Below, one piece after another: positions 18,512 through 28,573 of a DNA stretch of 64,000 nucleotides (position 1 is the stretch's first letter; the number at the start of each line of letters is the position of its first letter). The position numbers and the translations under genes are program-made. The DNA is from Cellulophaga omnivescoria (GTDB taxonomy: Bacteria > Bacteroidota > Bacteroidia > Flavobacteriales > Flavobacteriaceae). The notes beneath the pieces were generated by a model. It worked only from the letters and a program-made list of their open reading frames with translations, did not search any database and was not told the DNA's origin. The stretch covers positions 62,001 to 126,000 of the forward strand of contig NZ_MDDP01000023.1 of assembly GCF_001999725.1 (NCBI RefSeq), read 5' to 3'.

Positions 18512-20062
18512 ATGAAACTGTATAAAAAACATATATCACTTCTACTTATACTAGCATTTATTGCATCAGTGTTTGTTGGGTGTTCAGACAAGTTAGATGA
18601 GCCACAGGAAAACAACAACTTTGCTGGTGGTACAGATTTTACAAAAACCGAGGATATGATATTGTCTATCATTGGTGTTTACGATGCTTTTCAATCTCGT
18701 GGATGGGAACAACCTTTATTAATTTCTGTTCGTGGAGACGATGTTAATGCTGGTGGTTTAGGTGACCAACAAGATTTTGCCGAAACTGATCTTTTTAATT
18801 ATAACAAAGATTATTGGATGTACAATTCTCTTTGGGAAAACGTATATGTAGATGTTATTACAGCGCATACAGCTATGGAACAAATAGCACGTTACCAAGA
18901 GTTTGCAGATGCAGACGGTATTGATAAAGGAAACCAATACATTGCAGAAGCTAAAGTTTTAAGAGGAATGATGTTGTTTCAAATTTCTCAGGTTTGGGGA
19001 GACGTTTTTATTCCAGAATCCTCAGACACTGGCGCACTTTTAAACGTTACAGAGTTACCTACTAAGGATGAGGTTATGCAACATATATCTAACCAGATGG
19101 ATGAAGCAATTTCATTTTTACCAGACGCAAGACCTAATGAGCGTATAGATATCCCTGGAGGGGTCACAAAATATACTGCTTTAGCTATAAAAGCATTGGC
19201 TAACCAAGAACTTAAAAATTACCAAGAAGTTGCTGCTGCAACTGGACAAATAATTAATTCTGGTAAGTTTAGTTTATTTACAGATTATTATGAGCTTTTT
19301 AAAACTCCTGGTAAATTAAGTGATGAGAGTATTTTAGATTTACAATATTCAGATTTTGGACAAGGTGAAGGTGATAGAGAAGGACATTTGTTTGCTCCTT
19401 ATGGCCCGCAAAACTGGACTCCGGCTGTTACTGGTGCTGCATCTGGCTGGGGTTTTTATGAGCCTAGCTTAAAATTTATAAAGTTTATGTTAGACCGCGG
19501 AGAATCTGTACGTTTAGAAACTAGTGTGCTATTTACAGATCGTGGTATTGCAGAGCTTCAAACAGACCCTAATTACAGTACTTTACCAAGTTTTGTAACT
19601 AATACTACTAGAGATGGTGATGTTATAAACGACTATTCTAGAGCCCTTTTTTCTAGTGGTAAACACTATTTGCCATCAAACCAATTAATAGAAGGCAGAA
19701 CAGAATATGGTAGTAACAAAAACTACAATGTTATACGTTATGCAGAAATTCTATTAATGTATGCAGAAGCCATTACACAAGGAGCAACAGCAACTTCTAT
19801 AACTGCAGATAATGCTGTAAACCTGGTAAGAGAAAGAGCTGGTATGGCATCTCTTACAGGTGTAACATTAGACAATGTAATAGATGAAAAATTTGCCGAA
19901 CTAGGTATGGAATGGGGCAAACGCTATTACGATATGGTTAGACTAGGCAGATTTAGCGAGTTAAGCTATGACGGAAGAACATTTTCCGAAGACAAAGTTT
20001 ACCTTCCTTACCCACAACCTCAGGTAGACCAATTTCCAATTTTAGGGAACTCATCAAACTAA
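18512..20062 (+). CDS. SusD/RagB-type glycan-binding lipoprotein
   Basis: The 516-residue protein has a lipobox FVGC with the lipidated Cys24. The mature protein shows SusD features: helical TPR-like region with YIAEAKVLRGMMLFQISQVWGD, and C-terminal YNVIRYAEILLMYAEAI and GKRYYDMVRLGRF. It forms the lid of the SusC transporter on the cell surface and binds the target oligosaccharide. It sits between susC (5 bases) and the LamG lipoprotein gene (13 bases). Confidence 0.95.
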   Translation: MKLYKKHISLLLILAFIASVFVGCSDKLDEPQENNNFAGGTDFTKTEDMILSIIGVYDAFQSRGWEQPLLISVRGDDVNAGGLGDQQDFAETDLFNYNKDYWMYNSLWENVYVDVITAHTAMEQIARYQEFADADGIDKGNQYIAEAKVLRGMMLFQISQVWGDVFIPESSDTGALLNVTELPTKDEVMQHISNQMDEAISFLPDARPNERIDIPGGVTKYTALAIKALANQELKNYQEVAAATGQIINSGKFSLFTDYYELFKTPGKLSDESILDLQYSDFGQGEGDREGHLFAPYGPQNWTPAVTGAASGWGFYEPSLKFIKFMLDRGESVRLETSVLFTDRGIAELQTDPNYSTLPSFVTNTTRDGDVINDYSRALFSSGKHYLPSNQLIEGRTEYGSNKNYNVIRYAEILLMYAEAITQGATATSITADNAVNLVRERAGMASLTGVTLDNVIDEKFAELGMEWGKRYYDMVRLGRFSELSYDGRTFSEDKVYLPYPQPQVDQFPILGNSSN

Positions 20063-20075
20063 AAAACTAAACGCA

Positions 20076-21800
20076 ATGAAAAATTTAAAATACATTTTAA
20101 CCTGTATGGTTTGCACATTGTTTTTCTATTCTTGTGACCAAGGTATAGATAACATAACGCAAGTAGCTGCAGGTACAGATGAAACTGCTCCAGAAGTTAA
20201 AATAAATTACCCTACAGAAGGTACAAAAATTAAGGTGCTAGACATTGTTACTTCTATTGTAATAGATTTTGAAGTTACAGATGATATAGAAGTTGCATCT
20301 ATAAATGTTGCCATAGATAATAATACAATACAATCTTTTACAAGTTTTAAAGACTATAGACGTGTTTTAATAGATGATCTTGTTTATGATAATTTAGTTG
20401 ATGGCACACATAAACTAACAATTACAGCAACAGATGTAGAAGGTAAAACCACTGAAGCTTCTGTAAACTTTGAAAAAGAACCTGCCTATACACCATTGTT
20501 TGCCGGAGAAACCTTATATATGCCTTTTGATGGTGATTATATAGATCTTATTGGTTTACAAGCAGCAACTAAAGTTGGCAACCCTAATTTTGCTGGAGAA
20601 AGTGTTGTTGGCACCAATGCATATGCAGGCGCTACAGATGCATATTTAGAATATCCTACAGAGGGTTTAATTGGCGCTACAGAGTTTAGTGCTTCATTCT
20701 GGTATAAGGTAAATGCTAGTCCAGACAGAGCGGGTATTTTAATTATTGGTGATGATGCAGAAGACCGTTTTCAGGGTATAAGATTATTTAGAGAAGGTAA
20801 TGGCGCTGAGCAAAGAATAAAAGCTAATGTAGGTACAGGAGCAGGAGAAAGCTGGAATGATGGTGGCGTTATTAATGTTGCAGAACAAGAATGGGTATAT
20901 ATTACACTTGCCGTTTCTGCTACCAAGAGTACAATCTTTTTTAATGGTGTTGCAGTAAATACTGCAGATTTGGCAGCACCTGTAGATTGGACAAATTGTA
21001 ATACTGTTACTATTGGTGCCGGCGGAGATACTTTTAGTTACTGGGACCATAAGTCAGACAACAGTGCTATTGATGAGCTACGTTTCTTTAACGAAGCACT
21101 TACCACTAGCGATATAGAAAATATGATAAACGTTACTAACCCTTACACAGGTGTTTATGATGGGGAAATGTTCTACGCTGCTTTTGATAACGACACAAAA
21201 AATAAATTTACGGCTCAAGAGGCTACCGTAGTTGGTTCTCCAGGATTTGCAGATGAAAGTGTTATTGGTAGTAACGCCTTTGCAAGTACTACAGATTCTT
21301 ATATAACTTATCCTGCAAATAACTTATTAAGTGGCTCAGAGTTTAGCGCAACTTTCTGGTATAAAGTAAATGCAACCCCAGACAGAGCTGGAATTTTAGT
21401 TATTGGTGATGATGCTGATGATCGTTTTCAAGGACTAAGGTTATTTAGAGAAGGTAGTGACACAGAACAAAGAATTAAAGCAAATATTGGTATTGGTACT
21501 GATGAAAGTTGGAATGATGGTGACATTATTAACGTTGCAGACCAAGAGTGGGTATTTGTAACCTTAGTTGTTTCTGCTACAAAAAGCACTATTTATTTTG
21601 ATGGTGTTCCTGTTAATTCTGCAGACTTAGCTGCTCCTATAGACTGGACAGGTTGTGACCTTATAACAGTGGGTTCTGGTGGTGAAACATTTAGTTACTG
21701 GGATCATAAGTCAGACAACAGTGCTATAGACGAACTACGCCTTTACAACAAAGCACTTTCACAACAAGAAATACAGTCTATTAGAGACGCAGATTTATAA
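20076..21800 (+). CDS. Surface lipoprotein with Ig-like domain and two duplicated LamG domains
   Basis: The 574-residue product has a lipobox ending FYSC with Cys20. An Ig-like domain (about 40-128: APEVKINYPTEGTKIK, then DGTHKLTITATDVEG) precedes two LamG/concanavalin-type domains (about 145-350 and 365-574). The repeats are very similar. Both contain EFSA(S/T)FWYKVNA, PDRAGIL and the tail FSYWDHKSDNSAIDELR. By position after susD it is the surface glycan-binding protein of the locus. The duplication may increase avidity for a polymer. No catalytic site is evident. Confidence 0.88.
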   Translation: MKNLKYILTCMVCTLFFYSCDQGIDNITQVAAGTDETAPEVKINYPTEGTKIKVLDIVTSIVIDFEVTDDIEVASINVAIDNNTIQSFTSFKDYRRVLIDDLVYDNLVDGTHKLTITATDVEGKTTEASVNFEKEPAYTPLFAGETLYMPFDGDYIDLIGLQAATKVGNPNFAGESVVGTNAYAGATDAYLEYPTEGLIGATEFSASFWYKVNASPDRAGILIIGDDAEDRFQGIRLFREGNGAEQRIKANVGTGAGESWNDGGVINVAEQEWVYITLAVSATKSTIFFNGVAVNTADLAAPVDWTNCNTVTIGAGGDTFSYWDHKSDNSAIDELRFFNEALTTSDIENMINVTNPYTGVYDGEMFYAAFDNDTKNKFTAQEATVVGSPGFADESVIGSNAFASTTDSYITYPANNLLSGSEFSATFWYKVNATPDRAGILVIGDDADDRFQGLRLFREGSDTEQRIKANIGIGTDESWNDGDIINVADQEWVFVTLVVSATKSTIYFDGVPVNSADLAAPIDWTGCDLITVGSGGETFSYWDHKSDNSAIDELRLYNKALSQQEIQSIRDADL

Positions 21801-21827
21801 TAAATACATTTTTAGTTATTCATATTT

Positions 21828-23165
21828 ATGAGATTATTTTTAGTAGTATTGGCTGTTGCATCCTTATTAACAGGATGCAACAACAAGCCAAAAAAAATAC
21901 AAAAACAAGTTTGGACAGATGAAGCCTTAATGGACTCTGTACAAAAACAAACCTTTAGCTATTTTTGGGATGGAGCAGAACCTGTTTCTGGACTTGCTAG
22001 AGAGCGTATACATTTAGACAGTATTTACCCAACACATGATAAAGATATAATTACTATTGGTGGTTCCGGTTTTGGATTAATGGCTATAGTTGTTGGTGCA
22101 GAACGTGGTTATATTACAAAAGAAGAAGCATTATCTAGATTTGAAAAATCTGTAGATTTCTTAGAAAAAGCAGATCGTTTTCATGGTGCATGGCCACATT
22201 GGTTATTGCCTAGTGGTAAAGTTGCTCCTTTTAGTACGTATGATGATGGTGGAGATTTGGTAGAAACTGCCTTTTTAATTCAAGGTCTATTAACAGTAAA
22301 AGAGTATTACGCTAATGGAGGCGAACGTGAACAAAAACTAGTTGCTAAAATTCAGCAACTTTGGGAAGAAGTAGAATGGGATTGGTACACTAAAGGAGAA
22401 AACACCTTATACTGGCACTGGTCCCCTAATGTAGCGTGGAAAATGAATTTTCCTGTTGGTGGTTACAATGAGGCTTTAATTATGTACATATTAGCTGCTG
22501 CATCACCAACACATCCTGTTTCTAAAGATGTTTATGATAAAGGTTGGGCTTTAGACGGACAAATCGCAAAAGACACTGTTTATTATGGTTTAGAAACAGA
22601 ACTTAACCATTATGAGCATGATGCATCTCCTGTTGGTCCGTTATTTTGGGCACATTATTCATACTTAGGTTTAAACCCTAAAGGATTAACAGATGCCTAT
22701 GCAGACTATTGGAAATTAAATGTTAATCACGCTAAAATACACTACAGACACGCAGTAGAAAACCCAAATAAGTATAAGGGTTACGGCAAAAATTTATGGG
22801 GATTAACATCTAGCTATTCTGTTAAAGGTTATGCTGGCCACAGACCAGATAACGACTTAGGCGTAATATCACCAACAGCAGCTTTATCTTCTATGCCATA
22901 CACACCTAAAGAGAGTTTACAGTTTTTACGCTATATGTATACAGAACAAGATTCGCTTGTTGGTAAGTATGGTCCTTATGATGCTTTTAGCTTGGAAAGT
23001 GATTGGTCTTTACCTCGCTATTTAGCTATAGACCAAGGCCCAATTCCTGTAATGATAGAAAACTATAGAACAGGTTTATTATGGAATTTATTTATGAAAA
23101 ATAAAGACTTACATAAGGGATTAGAAAAACTAGGTTTCTCTACAACGCACAAAAATGACAATTAA
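21828..23165 (+). CDS. GH144-like (glycoamylase family, PF10091-type) lipoprotein, copy 1
   Basis: The 445-residue protein has a lipobox LLTGC (Cys17). The mature part has the glycoamylase/GH144 pattern: QTFSYFWDGAEPVSGLARER near the start, GGSGFGLMAIVVGAERG, and KADRFHGAWPHWL. The acidic motif DDGGDLVETAF (D139-E146) follows, then NTLYWHWSPN and LFWAHYSYLGLNPKGL. Characterised GH144 members are endo-beta-1,2-glucanases (for example from Chitinophaga pinensis). The acidic motif is the probable catalytic region. The tandem paralogue overlaps it by 11 bases. Activity on beta-1,2-glucan is inferred from family and from the GH3 neighbour, not proven. Confidence 0.85.
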   Translation: MRLFLVVLAVASLLTGCNNKPKKIQKQVWTDEALMDSVQKQTFSYFWDGAEPVSGLARERIHLDSIYPTHDKDIITIGGSGFGLMAIVVGAERGYITKEEALSRFEKSVDFLEKADRFHGAWPHWLLPSGKVAPFSTYDDGGDLVETAFLIQGLLTVKEYYANGGEREQKLVAKIQQLWEEVEWDWYTKGENTLYWHWSPNVAWKMNFPVGGYNEALIMYILAAASPTHPVSKDVYDKGWALDGQIAKDTVYYGLETELNHYEHDASPVGPLFWAHYSYLGLNPKGLTDAYADYWKLNVNHAKIHYRHAVENPNKYKGYGKNLWGLTSSYSVKGYAGHRPDNDLGVISPTAALSSMPYTPKESLQFLRYMYTEQDSLVGKYGPYDAFSLESDWSLPRYLAIDQGPIPVMIENYRTGLLWNLFMKNKDLHKGLEKLGFSTTHKNDN

Positions 23166-24537
23166 AAATAGTCTTTTTACAACATTACTTATACTTGTAA
23201 TTATCTCGTGCAAAAGCGGAGATGATTACGAGTATACTCCAATTGAATTTCCTACTGATGACGATCCAATTTCTACACCTACAATAACAGATGAGGAGTT
23301 GCTAGATATTACACAGGCTGAAACCTTTAAATATTTTTGGGATTTTGCTGAAGAAAATTCTGGTGCAGCAAGAGAGCGATACCATCCTAACGACCCAAAT
23401 AATAGTAAAAATACGGTTACAACAGGTGGTACAGGTTTTGGTATTATGGCGCTTATTGTGGGTATAGAAAGAGGGTTTATTACAAGAGACCAAGGGTTAG
23501 ATAGGTTTTCTAAAATTTTAGATTTTTTAGAAAAAGCAGATCGTTTTCACGGTGCCTGGCCACATTGGCTTAACGGACAAACGGCTGCGGTTATACCGTT
23601 TAGTGCATTAGATAATGGAGGAGATTTGGTAGAAACTGCTTTTTTAACTCAAGGTTTAATCTGCTTAAAAGAATATTTAAAAAACGGCACAGATATAGAA
23701 AAAGCTATAGCAGCAAAAGCAGATGAGTTATGGAAAGGTGTTGAGTGGAACTGGTACACAAAAAATGAAAATACGCTGTATTGGCACTGGTCTCCTAACA
23801 ACAATTTTGCAATAAACCTAGAGCTAAAAGGATACAATGAAGTTTTAATTACCTATGTTTTAGCAGCCGCTTCACCAAATTATTCAATTTCTAAAGAGGT
23901 GTATACAAACGGTTGGGCATCTAACGGTTCAATTACATCTGCAAACACAAAATATGGGTTTCCTTTATTAGCTAAACACGCTGGCAACCAAGAGTATGGC
24001 GGACCCTTATTTTGGGCTCATTATTCGTATTTGGGCCTAAACCCTAAAGGATTATCAGACGAGTATTTAAATTACTGGAACGTGAATACAAATCACGCCA
24101 AAGTAAACTATAGTTATAGTGTAGAAAATCCAAAGCAATTTAAAGATTATGGTAAAGATTGTTGGGGTTTAACAGCCAGCTATACCAGAAATTCAGATGG
24201 TACAATTGGGTATAATGCTCATAGTCCTTCTAACGATACAGGTGTTATATCACCAACTGCAGCAATTAGCTCTTTACCTTATACGCCAACAGAGTCTTTA
24301 CAAGCGCTACATTATTTTTATAAAAATAAGGACAAGTTATTTGGGCCTGCTGGGTTTTATGATGCCTTTAGTCCGGAATATAATTATTGGGTTGCAGAAC
24401 AGTATTTAGCTATAGACCAAGGGCCAATTATACTTATGATAGAGAATTACAGAACCGGACTTCTTTGGGAATTATTTATGCAAAATACTGATGTAAAAAA
24501 CGGACTAGATAAACTAGATTTTAACTATGCAAACTAA
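23155..24537 (+). CDS. GH144-like (glycoamylase family) lipoprotein, copy 2
   Basis: This 460-residue paralogue of the preceding gene has a signal peptide with SC near residue 19 as likely lipobox, a longer acidic linker (residues about 22-45), and the same family motifs. These are QAETFKYFWDFAEENSGAAR, KADRFHGAWPHWL, DNGGDLVETAF (D153-E160), YWHWSPN and FWAHYSYLGLNPKGL. The start overlaps the previous stop and its own stop overlaps the next start (both by 11 bases), so the three are translationally coupled. The two copies may split endo- and exo-type roles, or surface and periplasmic cleavage. Confidence 0.85.
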   Translation: MTIKNSLFTTLLILVIISCKSGDDYEYTPIEFPTDDDPISTPTITDEELLDITQAETFKYFWDFAEENSGAARERYHPNDPNNSKNTVTTGGTGFGIMALIVGIERGFITRDQGLDRFSKILDFLEKADRFHGAWPHWLNGQTAAVIPFSALDNGGDLVETAFLTQGLICLKEYLKNGTDIEKAIAAKADELWKGVEWNWYTKNENTLYWHWSPNNNFAINLELKGYNEVLITYVLAAASPNYSISKEVYTNGWASNGSITSANTKYGFPLLAKHAGNQEYGGPLFWAHYSYLGLNPKGLSDEYLNYWNVNTNHAKVNYSYSVENPKQFKDYGKDCWGLTASYTRNSDGTIGYNAHSPSNDTGVISPTAAISSLPYTPTESLQALHYFYKNKDKLFGPAGFYDAFSPEYNYWVAEQYLAIDQGPIILMIENYRTGLLWELFMQNTDVKNGLDKLDFNYAN

Positions 24538-25315
24538 AAATTTAAGTACTATACTGTTATTTGCTTTTGTTGTATTTACCATAAACGCACAACATACAGA
24601 AGCATACCAAAAAAAACATTTTATACAAAATACAGACACATTATTGTATAGAATATTATACCCACAAAATTTTGATGAAAACAAAAAATACCCTGTGCTT
24701 TTATTTTTGCACGGTGCAGGGGAGCGTGGTAATGACAATAAAAAACAATTAACACACGGGAGTAAATTATTTACATCAGAAATAGCAAAAACAGATTTTC
24801 CTGCCATTGTAATTTTTCCTCAATGTGCAGAAAATGATTACTGGTCTAAAGTAAAAGTGAACCGAAAAAAAAGTCCCATAAGTTTAAAATTTAAATATAA
24901 AAAAGGACCTACAAAATCTTTAGCCTTAACAATGGCTTTGTTAGATAGTATTTCTTCTAAAAAATACAGTAACAAACACCAAGTATATGTTATGGGGTTA
25001 TCTATGGGTGGTATGGGAACCTATGAGATATTGTACAGAAAACCCAACACTTTTGCGGCTGCTATACCTATTTGCGGTGGTGGTGACCCAAAAGCCGTTG
25101 TAAACTATGCTACAAAAACTCCTATTTGGGCTTTTCATGGCGCAGAAGACAATGTAGTAAGTCCGCAAGAGTCTTTAACAATGGTTTCTGCCATATTAAA
25201 AGCTAAAGGTAAACCTAGATTTACATTGTTTGAAAACGCAAACCATAACAGCTGGGATCCTGCATTTGCAGAACCATTATTGTTGTCTTGGTTGTTTTCT
25301 CATTCTTTAAATTAA
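24527..25315 (+). CDS. Secreted alpha/beta-hydrolase (predicted esterase)
   Basis: The 262-residue protein has a signal peptide (ending NAQ near residue 21) and an alpha/beta-hydrolase fold. The oxyanion region is LLFLHGAGERGNDN. The nucleophile Ser159 is in GLSMGGMGTYE, the acid is Asp208 in HGAEDNVV, and the base is His240 in ANHNSWDP. This matches the phospholipase/carboxylesterase or feruloyl-esterase-like group often found in glycan loci. In this locus it probably removes an ester substituent from the glycan. Which one is unknown. It overlaps the second GH144-like gene by 11 bases. Confidence 0.85.
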   Translation: MQTKNLSTILLFAFVVFTINAQHTEAYQKKHFIQNTDTLLYRILYPQNFDENKKYPVLLFLHGAGERGNDNKKQLTHGSKLFTSEIAKTDFPAIVIFPQCAENDYWSKVKVNRKKSPISLKFKYKKGPTKSLALTMALLDSISSKKYSNKHQVYVMGLSMGGMGTYEILYRKPNTFAAAIPICGGGDPKAVVNYATKTPIWAFHGAEDNVVSPQESLTMVSAILKAKGKPRFTLFENANHNSWDPAFAEPLLLSWLFSHSLN

Positions 25316-25367
25316 AATCATTCTTAAAAATTAAAAACAAACCCATCACGGGAATAAAATATAGTAT

Positions 25368-27632
25368 ATGAAAAAAACAAAACTACTACTAATGCTCACC
25401 TTTTGCAGCAGTTTTCTAGCAATAGGGCAAACTAAAGTTCCTTTTATAGAAAATTTACTTGCAAAAATGACTATTGACGAAAAAATAGGACAACTAAATT
25501 TAGTAACACCAGGTGGTGGTATTGCCACGGGCTCTGTTGTTAGTAGTAACGTTGAAGAAAAAATTAAAGCTGCTGAGGTTGGTGGTATGTTTGGTATATC
25601 TGGTCCAGAAAAACTTAAAATAGCACAAGACTTTGCCGTAAAAGAAACCAGATTAAAAATTCCTTTATTCTTTGGTTCTGATGTAATACATGGTTACAAA
25701 ACCACATTTCCTATTCCACTTGGTACTGCATCTAGTTGGGATATGGATTTAATTAAAAAAATGGCTCAAATTGCAGCACAAGAAGCTACTGCAGATGGTA
25801 TTAACTGGAACTTCTCTCCTATGGTAGATGTGGCTCGTGATCCGCGTTGGGGAAGAATTGCAGAGGGTGCTGGTGAGGATCCCTATTTGGGCTCTGCTAT
25901 TGCAAAAGCAATGGTACAAGGCTACCAAGGAACAGATTTAACATCTAAAAATACTATGATAGCTACCATTAAGCACTTTGCACTTTATGGAGCTGCTGAG
26001 GCTGGTAGAGATTATAATTCTGTTGATATGAGTAAAATAAAAATGTTTAATCAATATTTACCACCATACAAAGCCGGTATAGATGCTGGCGCAGCAAGTA
26101 TAATGACATCTTTTAACGATGTAGACGGCATACCTGCAAGCGGCAACAAATGGTTACTTACAGATTTACTCCGTAAAAAATGGGGCTTTAAAGGCTTTGT
26201 AGTTTCAGATTACACTTCTGTTAATGAAATGATTGCTCACGGACTTGGAGATTTACAAGATGTATCTGCTTTATCTTTAAAAGCTGGCTTAGATATGGAT
26301 ATGGTTGGTGAAGGTTTTTTAACTACGCTTAAAAAATCTTTAAATGAAGGTCGTGTTACTGAAGAGGAAATTACCAATGCTTGTAGAAGAATATTAGAAG
26401 CAAAATACAAACTTGGCCTTTTTGATGATCCTTATAAATATATTGATGCTAAAAGACCTAAAAAAGACATTTTAACTAAAGCTAATAAAGCATTTGCAAG
26501 GGATGCTGCTAAACGTTCGTTTGTATTATTTAAAAACCATAACAACGTATTACCACTTAGTAAAACAGCCAATATTGCATTAATTGGTCCTTTAGCAAAC
26601 AATAAAAATAATATGTTGGGTACATGGGCTCCTACAGGAGATCCGCAATTATCTACTCCTGTTTTAGAAGGTTTTAAAAGTGTTGCGCCAAAGGCAAAAA
26701 TAACATATGCCAAAGGCGCTAATATTACAGATGATGCCGAGCTGGCTAAAAAAGTAAATGTTTTTGGAACACGTGTAGATATTGATAAAAGGTCATCTCA
26801 AGAACTTTTGCAAGAAGCATTAGACCTTGCTAAAACATCTGATGTTGTTGTTGCCGTTGTAGGTGAAGCATCAGAGATGAGTGGTGAAGCCGCTAGTAGA
26901 ACAGATATCTCTATTCCTGCTAATCAAAAAAAATTAATACAAGCATTAGTAAAAACAGGCAAGCCTGTTGTTATGGTATTAATGAGCGGTAGACCGTTAA
27001 CCATTGAAGAAGAATTTAATCTTCCTGTTAGTATTCTTCAAGTTTGGCACCCTGGTATAGAAGCAGGTAATGCTATTGCTGATGTTATTTTTGGAGATTA
27101 TAATCCGTCTGGAAAAATAACTGCTACGTGGCCAAGAAATGTAGGGCAAATTCCTATTTATCATAGTATAAAAAATACTGGAAGACCTGCACCAACTGAG
27201 GCCTTTGAAAAATTTAAAAGCAATTATTTAGATGTTAAAAATGCGCCCTTATTACCTTTTGGTTACGGACTTAGTTATACTTCATTTGCATATGAGAACA
27301 TCAACCTATCTAAAAAAGAAATTGAACAAGGACAAGATGTAACCGTTTCTGTTACTGTAAAAAACACTGGTAATTTTGATGGTGAAGAAGTTGTACAACT
27401 ATATTTAAGGGATGTTGTGCGCAGTATTACACCACCAATGAGACAATTAAAAGGCTTTAAAAAAGTATTTCTTAAAAAAGGAGAATCTAAAACAGTAGAA
27501 TTAATACTTACGGCAGACGATTTTAAATTTTACAATAGCACTTTAGACTTTATTGCGGAACCTGGAGATTTTGAGATATTTGTAGGGACAAATTCTAACG
27601 CCCAATTAAAGGCAACTTTAACCCTAAAATAA
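25368..27632 (+). CDS. GH3 beta-glucosidase (BglX-like)
   Basis: The 754-residue protein has a signal peptide ending near residue 21 (AIGQ) and no lipobox, so it is periplasmic or exported. The N-terminal GH3 barrel contains RDPRWGRIAEGAGEDPYLG and KHFALYGAAEAGRDYN. The nucleophile is Asp281 in GFVVSDYTS. The second domain holds the probable acid/base Glu in EASEMSGEAASR (near residue 507). The C-terminal fibronectin-III-like domain starts around residue 660 (DVTVSVTVKNTGNFDGEEVV). It should release glucose from the oligosaccharides made by the GH144-like enzymes. In Bacteroides, a GH3 beside GH144 acts on sophorooligosaccharides, which supports beta-1,2 specificity. Confidence 0.93.
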   Translation: MKKTKLLLMLTFCSSFLAIGQTKVPFIENLLAKMTIDEKIGQLNLVTPGGGIATGSVVSSNVEEKIKAAEVGGMFGISGPEKLKIAQDFAVKETRLKIPLFFGSDVIHGYKTTFPIPLGTASSWDMDLIKKMAQIAAQEATADGINWNFSPMVDVARDPRWGRIAEGAGEDPYLGSAIAKAMVQGYQGTDLTSKNTMIATIKHFALYGAAEAGRDYNSVDMSKIKMFNQYLPPYKAGIDAGAASIMTSFNDVDGIPASGNKWLLTDLLRKKWGFKGFVVSDYTSVNEMIAHGLGDLQDVSALSLKAGLDMDMVGEGFLTTLKKSLNEGRVTEEEITNACRRILEAKYKLGLFDDPYKYIDAKRPKKDILTKANKAFARDAAKRSFVLFKNHNNVLPLSKTANIALIGPLANNKNNMLGTWAPTGDPQLSTPVLEGFKSVAPKAKITYAKGANITDDAELAKKVNVFGTRVDIDKRSSQELLQEALDLAKTSDVVVAVVGEASEMSGEAASRTDISIPANQKKLIQALVKTGKPVVMVLMSGRPLTIEEEFNLPVSILQVWHPGIEAGNAIADVIFGDYNPSGKITATWPRNVGQIPIYHSIKNTGRPAPTEAFEKFKSNYLDVKNAPLLPFGYGLSYTSFAYENINLSKKEIEQGQDVTVSVTVKNTGNFDGEEVVQLYLRDVVRSITPPMRQLKGFKKVFLKKGESKTVELILTADDFKFYNSTLDFIAEPGDFEIFVGTNSNAQLKATLTLK

Positions 27633-27641
27633 TTAATACAT

Positions 27642-28571
27642 ATGCGTATTTATTTAGCTTTTTTAAAACGTGCTACTTTTTTAATATTAATTGTACTAAC
27701 AACTACTATTGGTAATTCGCAAACAAGGTATGAGCAAAAGGTATTTTCAGACATTAAAATGAAAACATATACCTATGCAGACACGTTAAAACTAGATTTC
27801 TACAGCATTAAAAAAGATACCGTTACCAAAAAACCTTTGCTAATTTTAGTTCACGGAGGCGGTTTCAGTGGGGGAAAGCGCGATAATCCATCAGAAATAA
27901 AATTTTGCGAAGATATGGCAAAAAGAGGCTACGCTGTAGCCTCTATAAGCTATAGACTGGTGCGTAAAGGTAATCCGCTTGGTTTTAGTTGTAATTGTCC
28001 GGCAGACCAAAAAATAGAAACATTTGTATCGGTTTCTAAGGATATTTTAAAAGCAACGCAGTTTTTAATTGATAAAAAAGATAAGCTTGAATTTAACCCA
28101 GAAAATATAATACTTATTGGAAGTAGCGCTGGTGCAGAGGCGGTATTAAATACTGTATTTATGAAAAATGAATTTAGCTTTAAAAAATTGCCCTACGCTA
28201 CTATTAAATACAAAGGAGTAATATCATTTGCAGGTGCCATAGTAAATGCAAATTACATTACAAAAAATACGGCAATACCAACAATGTTATTTCATGGAGT
28301 TAAGGATAATTTGGTACCCTATTCTACCGCACCTCATCATTTATGTGAAGAAGATAAGGCAGGTTTTATTATGTTAGACGGCTCCTTAACCATTGCAGAA
28401 AAACTAGAGCAATTAGATGTTGCACACACACTTGTTGTAGACAAGAGTGGTACACATAATTGGGCTAGTATACCATACAGTTACACCAACCTTATTGCCA
28501 AGTTTATTAAACAAAATGTTTTAGAAAAACAAAACATACAAAGTACAATTAAAGTAAAGCACAAAAATTAA
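27642..28571 (+). CDS. Secreted alpha/beta-hydrolase (carboxylesterase-like)
   Basis: The 309-residue protein has a signal peptide (ending NSQ near residue 27) and a hormone-sensitive-lipase-like N-terminus with LLILVHGGGFSGGKRDNP. The nucleophile Ser162 lies in IGSSAGAEA. Acid and base are probably Asp in GVKDNLVP and His in GTHNWASI. It is the second esterase-type gene of the locus and unlike the first in sequence, suggesting a second type of ester or a different position on the glycan. The gene starts 9 bases after the GH3 stop and ends 2 bases before the sulfatase start. Confidence 0.82.
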   Translation: MRIYLAFLKRATFLILIVLTTTIGNSQTRYEQKVFSDIKMKTYTYADTLKLDFYSIKKDTVTKKPLLILVHGGGFSGGKRDNPSEIKFCEDMAKRGYAVASISYRLVRKGNPLGFSCNCPADQKIETFVSVSKDILKATQFLIDKKDKLEFNPENIILIGSSAGAEAVLNTVFMKNEFSFKKLPYATIKYKGVISFAGAIVNANYITKNTAIPTMLFHGVKDNLVPYSTAPHHLCEEDKAGFIMLDGSLTIAEKLEQLDVAHTLVVDKSGTHNWASIPYSYTNLIAKFIKQNVLEKQNIQSTIKVKHKN

Positions 28572-28573
28572 TT

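Noticed and set aside
21828-24537. Annotation of the two GH144-like proteins as starch-active glucoamylases
   Set aside because: The family name is historical; characterised GH144 members act on beta-1,2-glucan, and no alpha-amylase partner is in the locus.
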